Positions 1 through 5,120 of a stretch of 5,120 nucleotides of DNA are shown here, in pieces. The stretch lies in assembly GCA_003552765.1 (NCBI GenBank), contig PUOI01000207.1:1-5120 (forward strand). Reading direction: 5' to 3'. Source of the DNA: Candidatus Hydrogenedentota bacterium. Its GTDB lineage: Bacteria > Hydrogenedentota > Hydrogenedentia > Hydrogenedentales > SLHB01. Both the position numbers and the translations under genes were made by a program. The notes beneath the pieces were generated by a model. That model saw only the letters and a list, made by a program, of their open reading frames with translations. It had not been told where the DNA came from and did not search any database. Each line of letters begins with the position of its first letter. The stretch's first letter is position 1.

Positions 1-265
1 GCACGGCTGTCTTCGCCTTACCCGCCTGCATAAACTGGAGCAGGGCCATCTGCGCCGTGGCGTCCTGCATGGCCACGCGATCCGGCGCGAAGTCCACGTA
101 GTCCTCGCCTCGCTTGAAAGGACGCTCCGGCATCCCGTGAAAGAGGTGGGCGTATAGGATTTTCTCGGAGAGCGTGAGGGGCCGGCCCACGAGACGGCGC
201 GCCGCCTCGACCCGTTGGCCAAGCCCGGCGTAGATGCGTTGAATCATGTCAAAATCAAAAGCCAT
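1..265 (-). CDS. acn: Aconitate hydratase, N-terminal part (runs off left edge)
   Basis: Aconitase interconverts citrate and isocitrate through cis-aconitate in the cytoplasmic TCA cycle, using a [4Fe-4S] cluster. The 88 visible residues begin [20 protein letters not shown] and include [15 protein letters not shown] (about 27-41) and [25 protein letters not shown] sequence (about 58-78). The DATAQMA glutamine (residue 72) is part of the substrate site in mitochondrial aconitase. The wording matches the mitochondrial-type/Bacteroidetes-type aconitase rather than the longer AcnA/IRP type or AcnB. Members are about 750 residues, so nearly nine-tenths of the protein, including the cluster cysteines, lies outside the window. 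The ATG at 265-263 is chosen because the family starts just here; an AAGG (complement of 276-279) sits 10 bases upstream. The gene is divergent from hemN. Family identity is very likely; integrity of the rest cannot be judged. Confidence 0.93.
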   Translation of the reverse strand, partial: MAFDFDMIQRIYAGLGQRVEAARRLVGRPLTLSEKILYAHLFHGMPERPFKRGEDYVDFAPDRVAMQDATAQMALLQFMQAGKAKTAV

Positions 266-467
266 TGCTAGCGTACCTTGTCGTTGATTGCGTCGTACTG
301 GCGGGAATATTCGGGAAACATTCAGGAAAGCGCGCGAGCCCGTCCCATTCGAGCGAACCCGTGTGAAGGTAGTATACCGGCCAAACAATCGATGGCGCAA
401 CGCCCGGCTATAGCCTGATCGCCAGGTAAGAACGCGGCTTCGGGGACCAATATTCCCGCTTGATCCC

Positions 468-547
468 GTAGCGCCGGCGTCTCGCCGGCACATATATGTT
501 GCCGTCTCTACAGACGCTCTTCTTTGCCGGCGAGACGCCGGCGGTAC
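468..547. repeat. REP-like inverted hairpin doublet
   Basis: Two 23-base arms, 468-490 and 525-547, are reverse complements with one mismatch, separated by 34 bases. Each arm is itself a small hairpin: GCCGGCG-TCT-CGCCGGC at 473-489, and its complement at 526-542, giving 7-bp stems with 3-base loops. Read 5' to 3', the left unit is preceded by GTAG (468-471) and the right unit, on the minus strand, by GTAC. A GTAG foot next to a short palindrome is the known hallmark of REP elements mobilised by RAYT (TnpA_REP) transposases, and paired inverted units resemble a BIME. The spacer holds a further small hairpin (CGTCT 503-507 with AGACG 512-516). No transposase is present in the window. The inverted repeat is seen directly; REP identity is inferred. 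Confidence 0.7.
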
Positions 548-550
548 AAT

Positions 551-590
551 TCCCCCTTAAGAAAGGGGCAGGCCCGTAAGGGCCGGGGGA
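551..590. repeat. C/G-rich foldable segment with alternative pairings
   Basis: The stretch begins TCCCCCTTAAGAAAGGGG and ends GGGGGA. CCCCTT (553-558) can pair with AAGGGG (563-568); GGCCC (571-575) pairs with GGGCC (580-584) around a GTAA loop; and TCCCCC (551-556) can instead pair with GGGGGA (585-590), enclosing the rest. The first and last pairings exclude each other. It abuts the REP-like doublet and may be part of the same or a second dispersed repeat. No T-run follows, so it is not a typical Rho-independent terminator, and it lies about 147 bases before the hemN start. Confidence 0.5.
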
Positions 591-636
591 TGTAAACGCC
601 CCGCACACCGCCGTATCCGGCATTGGGGCATGACGC

Positions 637-667
637 TCAATCGCCACATAGGGCTGTGGGGCATTGA
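637..667. repeat. Imperfect inverted repeat upstream of hemN
   Basis: TCAATCGCCACA (637-648) and TGTGGGGCATTGA (655-667) pair over most of their length with one mismatch and one bulge, leaving a 6-base loop. The outer TCAAT/ATTGA pairing is perfect. It lies 69 bases before the hemN GTG, so it could be an operator or an mRNA hairpin. It does not match the FNR consensus (TTGAT-N4-ATCAA) known to control some hemN genes. Its function is unknown. Confidence 0.35.
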
Positions 668-723
668 TGGGAACGCACTGTATGGCGTACGATGGAGTAG
701 ACAGAAGGAATTGGAGGCCACGT

Positions 724-728
724 GGAGG
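724..728 (+). promoter_or_regulatory. Ribosome binding site that fixes the GTG start of hemN
   Basis: GGAGG at 724-728 lies 8 bases before the GTG at 737. An in-frame TAG (734-736) directly precedes that GTG, so no earlier start is possible. The Shine-Dalgarno spacing favours GTG 737 over the next in-frame GTG at codon 13. Confidence 0.75.
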
Positions 729-736
729 CGGGTTAG

Positions 737-2119
737 GTGAACGAACATACGGATTTGGCGGTTGATGCGGAGGTGTTGGCGCGGCATGACCGGCCGGGGC
801 CGCGGTACACGAGTTATCCGCCGGCGAATGTCTGGGACGAGGCGTTTCCGGAAGCCCGGTACCGGCAGGCGTTGGCGGAGGCGGCGGAACGGCGGGAGCC
901 GCTTTCGTTGTATACTCACATCCCGTTTTGCCATGGGCGGTGCGCGTATTGCGGATGCAACGTGATCGTCAACCGGAAACCGGGGGCCGAGGACCGGTAT
1001 CTGGATTATGTGGAGCGCGAGTTGGCGCTTCTCGCGGAGTTTGTGGGACATCGGCCGGTGGCGCAGCTTCATTGGGGCGGGGGGACACCGACATTTCTGA
1101 CCGTGGAGCGGCTGGAGCGGCTTCACGGGATGATCGGCGCCCGGTTCGGCTTCACGGAAGACGCCGAGCAGGCATTGGAGGTGGATCCCCGAGTGACCAC
1201 GCGGGAGCAGGCGCGGGTGTTGCGGGCGCTGGGGTTCAACCGCGTGAGCCTGGGGGTGCAGGATTTTGATCCGGCGGTGCAGAAGGCGATCGGACGAAAT
1301 CAGACCGAGGAGCAGACGCGGCGGCTGATGGAGTGGCTGCGGGAAGATGGATTTAACGGCATCAACATTGACCTCGTGTATGGTTTACCCAAGCAAAACC
1401 TGGAGGCATGGGACCGCACGCTGGCTACCATCGCGGAGTTGAGGCCGGAGCGCTTGGCGGTGTATAGCTACGCGCATTTGCCGTCGAAGCTGCACAATCA
1501 GCGGCGGATTGCGGAAGAGGAGTTGCCGCCGCGCGAGACGAAATACGAGTTGTTCGCGCTGGCGCGGCGCCGGCTGTTGGAGGCGGGCTACCGGGCGATT
1601 GGCATGGACCATTTCGCGGCGCCGGGCGATGAGCTGACGGAAGCCATGGACGCGGGGCGGTTGCGGCGCAATTTCATGGGCTACACGGTGCAGCCCGGCG
1701 CGGACATGCTCGGCGTGGGCGCGTCGGCGATTGGCGACATCCAGGGCGTGTACGCGCAGAACGCGAAGAAGCTGTCCACATATTACCAGCCGTTGGACGA
1801 GGGGCGGTTCCCGGTGCATTGCGGGCATGCGCTGAGCGCGGATGACGCGATGCGGCGCTGGGTCATCCACGAGCTGATGTGCAATTTCGGCGTGGACCAT
1901 GCCGCGTTCGAGGCGCGGTTTGGCCAGCCGTTCGGAGAGGCGTTCGCGCGTGAAGATCCGGCGCTCAAGGAATTGGAGGCCGCGGACTTCATCGAACGCG
2001 GGCCGGATCGCCTGGCGGTGAAACCGTTGGGACGCGTGTTCATCCGCAACGTGGCCATGACGTTCGACGCGTATCTCGGCCGCGCGGTGTCCGAAAAGGC
2101 TTATTCACGGACGGTATAG
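737..2119 (+). CDS. hemN: Oxygen-independent coproporphyrinogen III oxidase
   Basis: HemN is a cytoplasmic radical SAM enzyme that decarboxylates two propionates of coproporphyrinogen III to give protoporphyrinogen IX in haem synthesis without O2. The protein is 460 residues (E. coli HemN 457). GPRYTSYP (21-28) is the family's N-terminal signature. YTHIPFCHGRCAYCGCN (59-75) gives the cluster cysteines C65, C69 and C72, plus the HemN-type extra C74. GGGTP (114-118) and LEVDPR (147-152) are SAM-site motifs, followed by GVQDF (173-177), IGRNQ (185-189) and YAHLP (245-249). RNFMGYT (311-317) and GASAIG (328-333) separate it from the HemW/HemN-like group. The C-terminal HemN domain ends EKAYSRTV. 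M314 stands where E. coli has Gln311. It begins with GTG just after an in-frame stop. Third codon positions look unusually G-rich compared with fprA. Flanking genes offer no haem operon. Confidence 0.96.
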   Translation: MNEHTDLAVDAEVLARHDRPGPRYTSYPPANVWDEAFPEARYRQALAEAAERREPLSLYTHIPFCHGRCAYCGCNVIVNRKPGAEDRYLDYVERELALLAEFVGHRPVAQLHWGGGTPTFLTVERLERLHGMIGARFGFTEDAEQALEVDPRVTTREQARVLRALGFNRVSLGVQDFDPAVQKAIGRNQTEEQTRRLMEWLREDGFNGINIDLVYGLPKQNLEAWDRTLATIAELRPERLAVYSYAHLPSKLHNQRRIAEEELPPRETKYELFALARRRLLEAGYRAIGMDHFAAPGDELTEAMDAGRLRRNFMGYTVQPGADMLGVGASAIGDIQGVYAQNAKKLSTYYQPLDEGRFPVHCGHALSADDAMRRWVIHELMCNFGVDHAAFEARFGQPFGEAFAREDPALKELEAADFIERGPDRLAVKPLGRVFIRNVAMTFDAYLGRAVSEKAYSRTV

Positions 2120-2218
2120 GGCTCGTCGCTTGCCTGACGCCGCGCCTCTCGAAGGAATCCGTGGGATGCTGTTCCCGGAAGCACCGTCCCTGTCCGGCGA
2201 TTGAAGAGCAACGCAGCG

Positions 2219-2249
2219 TTGGTATTCTCCGGTAATGATGTGCTATAAA
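2219..2249 (+). promoter_or_regulatory. Possible promoter for the NAGPA-domain gene
   Basis: TATAAA at 2244-2249 is preceded by TG-C (2241-2243), forming an extended -10 element. A poor -35 candidate, TTGGTA (2219-2224), sits 19 bases upstream, longer than the preferred 17. The site is about 70 bases before the ATG at 2320. It is based on pattern only; the sigma factor preferences of this organism are unknown. Confidence 0.3.
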
Positions 2250-2319
2250 CATGGTATAAGTTGTGGGGTAGGATGTTTGCCGCCGTTATTCTCGACGCGC
2301 CGGCATTCTAGGTGAAAAC

Positions 2320-3156
2320 ATGTTTACATCGTATAAGCAATGCCAGCCATGGCGCCGGTTCCTGGCGCTTTTTGCCGTGGCGCTTCTCCTTCTCGCCGGG
2401 GATACCCCTACCACAGAGGATAGGGAAACCTGGAGCGATCCCTATCCGGGAGTGCGCTACTTGATGGCCGAGCGAGTGGAAGGCCCCAACCGGATCCATG
2501 CGTTGTTCATTGACCTGGATCACCCCGCTCCCTCGTTTACCGTCAATCGGCCGGACGACCGGGGCATGGAGGCCAGCGAATTCGCCGAGGCGTACGACGT
2601 GGACATCGCCGTAAATGGCGGCTTCTACGATGTGGCCAACCACGATCCCATTGGACTCACCATGGGAGAGGGGGCCTTCTGGGAAGATAGCCGTGATTAC
2701 GAGCGTTACGGCTATGTGGCCTTTGGCGATGACAACCGGGTCGAGATCTCCACCCCCACGGAGATCCTGGATGAGCCTGAGCCGTGGATGAAGCATATCG
2801 TCAGCGGAACCCCACTGCTCATTGAGGATGGCGAGATCGTTGTGGAAGACGGGGGCAACAATCTCGCCCGGAAGCATCCGCGCACGGCGATCGGTTTGGA
2901 GGAGGATGGCCGAACGCTGATTCTCGTGGTGGTGGACGGGCGTTGGCCGGGGCAAAGCCACGGCATGTCGCTCACGGAGCTGGCGGACCTCATGAAGGAT
3001 CTCGGCGCTCACCGGGCGCTGAATCTTGATGGCGGCGGTTCGACTACCCTGTACATCCGAAGCTTGGAGGGCGTGGTGAACCGGCCCAGCGGCGGCTCGG
3101 AACGGGCCGTGAGCAACCTCTTGGGAGTGCGGATTGATAAGAACCAAGAGGAATAG
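2320..3156 (+). CDS. Secreted phosphodiester glycosidase, NAGPA domain family
   Basis: The 278-residue protein has a basic N-terminus (WRR, 11-13) followed by a hydrophobic core FLALFAVALLLLAG (14-27), an export signal with no lipobox cysteine, so it probably acts outside the cytoplasm. From about residue 45 it matches the NAGPA fold, named for mammalian N-acetylglucosamine-1-phosphodiester alpha-N-acetylglucosaminidase (uncovering enzyme). Motifs in order: AVNGGFYD (97-104), SGTPLL (162-167), RTAIGL (188-193), VVVDGR (203-208), GMSLTELADLM (215-225), ALNLDGGGSTTLYI (233-246) and the terminal AVSNLLGV (263-270). The GGFYD and LDGGGS acidic/glycine motifs form the conserved active-site region. 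Bacterial members cleave sugar phosphodiesters in few studied cases, so the substrate here is unknown. AGGTG (2310-2314) lies 5 bases before the ATG. It is flanked by gaps of 200 and 235 bases, so probably transcribed alone. Confidence 0.88.
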   Translation: MFTSYKQCQPWRRFLALFAVALLLLAGDTPTTEDRETWSDPYPGVRYLMAERVEGPNRIHALFIDLDHPAPSFTVNRPDDRGMEASEFAEAYDVDIAVNGGFYDVANHDPIGLTMGEGAFWEDSRDYERYGYVAFGDDNRVEISTPTEILDEPEPWMKHIVSGTPLLIEDGEIVVEDGGNNLARKHPRTAIGLEEDGRTLILVVVDGRWPGQSHGMSLTELADLMKDLGAHRALNLDGGGSTTLYIRSLEGVVNRPSGGSERAVSNLLGVRIDKNQEE

Positions 3157-3183
3157 ACAGGGTTTATAATATTGACAAGACAG

Positions 3184-3204
3184 GATGAGGTTGTGCGCCT
3201 CATT
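3184..3204 (+). other. Weak hairpin after the NAGPA-domain gene
   Basis: ATGAGG (3185-3190) pairs with CCTCAT (3198-3203) around a 7-base loop, with one more G-T pair outside. It lies 28 bases beyond the stop codon at 3156. There is no T-run after it, so a terminator role is only possible. The rest of the 3157-3391 gap is visibly more AT-rich than the genes. It contains a near-repeat of ATCCCCTC (in 3315-3340) and presumably the fprA promoter, though no good -35/-10 pair was found. Confidence 0.3.
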
Positions 3205-3372
3205 AAGATAGTGGAGGTTATCTAATACCCGAAAATTGACTCGAAAGGCCCCGTTTTACCCCACGCACTGCGTTGTATTGTTCCATAAATGAACTCATTC
3301 TATCTTGTAAATCCTGTCCATTATCCCCTCCCATATCCCCTCGGATGCGAAACAGAAACACACGCAAACACT

Positions 3373-3378
3373 AAGGAG
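3373..3378 (+). promoter_or_regulatory. Strong ribosome binding site with long spacing, fprA
   Basis: AAGGAG at 3373-3378 (AAGGAGAT with the following bases) is a near-perfect Shine-Dalgarno sequence, but 13 bases separate it from the ATG at 3392, longer than the usual 5-9. No ATG, GTG or TTG lies in frame closer to it, so the ATG at 3392 is retained. Confidence 0.65.
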
Positions 3379-3391
3379 ATTCGTACATCGT

Positions 3392-4792
3392 ATGGCGGCG
3401 TTAGGTTCACCTCACCGGCCTTTGAGAGTGGCCATCATTGGAAGTGGTCCCAGCGGGTTCTACGCGGCGGAAGCTTTCTTGAAAACAGATCTTCATGTCG
3501 AACTGGATATGTTCGAGCGGCTCCCCACGCCGTTCGGCTTGGTCCGCGGCGGCGTGGCGCCGGATCACTTGAAGATCAAGAGGACGGCGCGGACGTTTGA
3601 GAAGATCGCCCAACATGAAAACTTCCGGTTCTTTGGCAACGTGACCATCGGCCGGGATCTGTCCGTGGATGAACTCCGCCAATTCTATGATGCCGTGCTC
3701 TTCGCTTGCGGCGCCGAGTCGGATCGCAAACTGAATATCCCCGGCGAGGATCTCCCCGGCAGCCATGCCGCCACGGAGTTTGTGGGATGGTACAACGGCC
3801 ACCCCGATTACCAGGATCGCGAATTTGATCTCTCCCAAGAGGCCGCCGTGGTCATCGGCCAGGGCAACGTCGCGATGGACGTAAGCCGCATTCTGGCGAA
3901 GACCGTGGACGAGTTACGCGAGACCGATATCACCGAGAAGGCGCTTGACGCCCTGGCCGAGAGTAAGGTCAAGGAGATCTACCTTGTTGGAAGGCGCGGT
4001 CCTGTGCAGGCCGCTTTCACTCCGCCGGAAATCAAGGAGATGGGGACCTTGGCGGATTGCGACGCCGTCGTGGATCCGCGCGATCTGGTCTTGAACGAGG
4101 CCAGCCAAATCGAACTGGATAAGCCGGATCACCATCACCGGGTGAAGAACGTGGCCATCCTCGAAGAGTTCGCCGCTCGGAAACCCACGGGCAAGAGCCG
4201 CCGCCTCAACATCCGTTTCTACCAAAGCCCAGTGAAGCTGTTGGGGACAAACCGGGTTGAAGCGGCCGTGCTCGAAAAGAACGAACTCGTGGGACCGCCC
4301 TACAGCCAAAAGGCGCGCGGAACGGGCATCAAGGAAGAGTTTCCCTGCGGTCTCGTTTTCCGCAGCGTCGGGTACCGGGGAACGCCCATCGTAGGCGCGC
4401 CCTTTGACGAGAACCGGGGCGTGTTTCCAAATCAAGATGGCCGCGTTACGGACGCCGAGACGATTGTCCCCGGCATGTACGCCGCCGGCTGGATCAAGCG
4501 CGGTCCGAGCGGGGTCATCGGGACCAACAAGCCCGATAGTCAGGCCACGGTTGGGTCCATCCTCGAAGACTTGACCCACCTGCTGCCCTGTCCCACGCCG
4601 AGCACCCGGCGCGTGCGGGAGTTGCTGGAATCGCGCGGCGTGCCCTTCATCACGTTCGAGGAATGGCGGCGCATTGACGAGGCCGAAATCGAGCGAGGCA
4701 AGGCCAAGGGCAAGCCCCGCGAGAAGTTCACCAGCGTCGAGGAAATGCTGGAAGTGGTCAACAAAGCGCCCGCCGCCTCCAAAAACGAGTAA
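3392..4792 (+). CDS. fprA: Ferredoxin-NADP reductase, FprA/adrenodoxin reductase type
   Basis: This flavoenzyme passes electrons between NADPH and ferredoxin in the cytoplasm. The 466 residues match mycobacterial FprA (about 456) and mitochondrial adrenodoxin reductase end to end. [18 protein letters not shown] (13-30) is the FAD-binding GxGxxG motif. [19 protein letters not shown] (41-59) and FRFFGNV (78-84) follow. [11 protein letters not shown] (114-124) and FVGWYNGHP (130-138) are family signatures. [16 protein letters not shown] (153-168) is the NADPH-binding GxGxxA motif, and [11 protein letters not shown] (200-210) carries the arginines R201 and R202 expected to contact the NADPH 2'-phosphate. 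RSVGYRG (324-330) and [21 protein letters not shown] (366-386) close the FAD site. The tail [16 protein letters not shown] resembles the FprA C-terminus. No ferredoxin gene is adjacent. A Tat sulfatase begins 35 bases downstream and may share its transcript. Confidence 0.94.
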   Translation: MAALGSPHRPLRVAIIGSGPSGFYAAEAFLKTDLHVELDMFERLPTPFGLVRGGVAPDHLKIKRTARTFEKIAQHENFRFFGNVTIGRDLSVDELRQFYDAVLFACGAESDRKLNIPGEDLPGSHAATEFVGWYNGHPDYQDREFDLSQEAAVVIGQGNVAMDVSRILAKTVDELRETDITEKALDALAESKVKEIYLVGRRGPVQAAFTPPEIKEMGTLADCDAVVDPRDLVLNEASQIELDKPDHHHRVKNVAILEEFAARKPTGKSRRLNIRFYQSPVKLLGTNRVEAAVLEKNELVGPPYSQKARGTGIKEEFPCGLVFRSVGYRGTPIVGAPFDENRGVFPNQDGRVTDAETIVPGMYAAGWIKRGPSGVIGTNKPDSQATVGSILEDLTHLLPCPTPSTRRVRELLESRGVPFITFEEWRRIDEAEIERGKAKGKPREKFTSVEEMLEVVNKAPAASKNE

Positions 4793-4827
4793 CCGCGCCA
4801 TTCGGGGACAACGAGGGGAGAATCATC

Positions 4828-5120
4828 ATGAAAACCGCATCAGACGTCACCCGGCGCCATTTCTTGAAGACCGCATCGGCAGTCACCGCGGCGGCGCCCT
4901 TCGGCGTTCACCAGGCGCGCGCCGCGAATTCGCGGCCGCCGAACATCGTCTTCGTCTACACGGACGACCACGGGCCGTGGGCGTTGGGGCTTGAACATCC
5001 GCAGGCCCACACGCCCCACATGGACCGGCTCTTCGCGGAAGACGGAGCCCGCCTCGTCAACGCGTTCGTCGTCACTCCCGTATGCAGTCCCGCGCGGGCC
5101 TCCGTGTTTACGGGCCGCTA
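4828..5120 (+). CDS. Tat-exported sulfatase, N-terminal part (runs off right edge)
   Basis: Type I sulfatases hydrolyse sulfate esters using a formylglycine made from a cysteine or serine. Ninety-seven complete codons are visible. The N-terminus has a twin-arginine signal, TRRHFLK (8-14), followed by the alanine-rich stretch TASAVTAAAPF (15-25) and a plausible cleavage region near ARAA (30-33), indicating folded export. PPNIVFVYTDDHG (37-49) is the first sulfatase motif, with metal ligands D46 and D47. HTPHMDRLFAEDGARLVNAF (61-80) is typical of the family. CSPARASVFTGR (86-97) is the Cys-type CxPxR sulfatase signature, with C86 the formylglycine precursor. AGGGGAG (4814-4820) lies 7 bases before the ATG. 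The fprA stop is 35 bases upstream, so co-transcription is possible. Substrate and full length cannot be read from this fragment; the genome must also encode a formylglycine-generating or anSME-type maturase for activity. Confidence 0.93.
   Translation, partial: MKTASDVTRRHFLKTASAVTAAAPFGVHQARAANSRPPNIVFVYTDDHGPWALGLEHPQAHTPHMDRLFAEDGARLVNAFVVTPVCSPARASVFTGR

Larger units (their letters stand above)
266..736. other. Non-coding gap between divergent acn and hemN
   Basis: No convincing gene lies in these 471 bases. Minus-strand open frames here are explained by the GC-rich repeats and by antisense reading of hemN. The gap should contain the promoters of both divergent genes, but no good -35/-10 pair was found for either. 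Visible structure, left to right: a loose tandem ATTCGGGAAAC/ATTCAGGAAAG (309-330) just upstream of acn; an 11-base perfect inverted repeat, GCGGGAATATT at 301-311 and AATATTCCCGC at 449-459; a REP-like hairpin doublet (468-547); a C/G-rich foldable segment (551-590); and an imperfect inverted repeat (637-667). The last three are listed separately. Confidence 0.75.

Noticed and set aside
468..547. CRISPR array
   Set aside because: Only two repeat units, in inverted rather than direct orientation, with a single spacer-like interval and no cas genes.
551..590. Rho-independent terminator
   Set aside because: The hairpins are strong but no T-run follows on either strand, and there is no gene end within reach on the plus strand.
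408..647. Minus-strand open frame of 79 codons in the acn-hemN gap
   Set aside because: It runs through the REP-like doublet and the C/G-rich segment; its product is arginine/proline-rich with no recognisable family, as expected from GC-rich repeats.
557..1126. Minus-strand open frame of 189 codons overlapping the hemN start
   Set aside because: Mostly antisense to hemN, whose motifs are clear; the product is low-complexity Arg/Pro-rich sequence.
2316..2325. Perfect 10-base palindrome AAACATGTTT over the NAGPA-gene start codon
   Set aside because: Short, AT-rich and likely by chance; no second copy nearby.
2308..3147. Minus-strand open frame of 279 codons opposite the NAGPA-domain gene
   Set aside because: It mirrors the real gene almost exactly; the plus-strand product has a signal peptide and conserved NAGPA motifs, and the antisense product has none.
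3165..3177. TATAAT (3165-3170) and TTGACA (3172-3177) after the NAGPA-domain gene
   Set aside because: They are consensus-like hexamers in the wrong order and almost touching; neither has a partner at proper spacing, so they do not form a promoter.
3289..3600. Plus-strand open frame beginning at ATG 3289 in the fprA leader
   Set aside because: It has no good ribosome binding site, runs into fprA in another frame and has no recognisable sequence.
3914..4801. Minus-strand open frame of 295 codons opposite fprA
   Set aside because: Antisense shadow of a gene that matches FprA throughout; no family seen in the shadow product.

Overview
The window is a GC-rich bacterial chromosome segment with four protein families that can be recognised from sequence, plus one more cut off by the left edge. 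The combination is an aconitase of the mitochondrial/Bacteroidetes type, a FprA-type (adrenodoxin-reductase-like) ferredoxin-NADP reductase, and a Tat-exported formylglycine sulfatase. Short GCCGGC-hairpin repeats lie between genes. This fits an environmental member of the Planctomycetota/Verrucomicrobiota/Hydrogenedentota neighbourhood better than a proteobacterium, but the assignment is an inference from gene content and style, with no rRNA or marker tree behind it.

Layout. Positions 1-265 (minus strand) hold the N-terminal 88 residues of aconitase, running off the left edge. Positions 266-736 are a 471-base gap between this gene and the divergent hemN. It carries a REP-like doublet of inverted hairpins (468-547), a C/G-rich foldable segment (551-590) and an imperfect inverted repeat (637-667). 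Positions 737-2119 (plus) encode HemN, the oxygen-independent coproporphyrinogen III oxidase, starting at GTG. After a 200-base gap with a possible extended -10 promoter, 2320-3156 (plus) encodes a secreted NAGPA-domain phosphodiester glycosidase. A relatively AT-rich 235-base gap follows. Positions 3392-4792 (plus) encode the FprA-type reductase, and 4828-5120 (plus) the start of a Tat-signal sulfatase that runs off the right edge.

How the genes relate. Aconitase (TCA cycle), HemN (haem synthesis) and FprA (NADPH to ferredoxin electron transfer) are core metabolic or redox functions. The exported glycosidase and sulfatase are typical of bacteria that process polysaccharides outside the cytoplasm. 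Only fprA and the sulfatase are close enough (35 bases) to suggest a shared transcript; the other genes are separated by 200 bases or more and look like independent units. Two indirect links are possible but unproven: HemN needs a low-potential electron donor of the kind FprA could help reduce, and the glycosidase and sulfatase could act on the same kind of glycan.

I found no clear undescribed multi-gene system, no CRISPR array, no tRNA or rRNA, no transposase and no phage genes. The most interesting non-coding structure is the REP-like doublet between aconitase and hemN.
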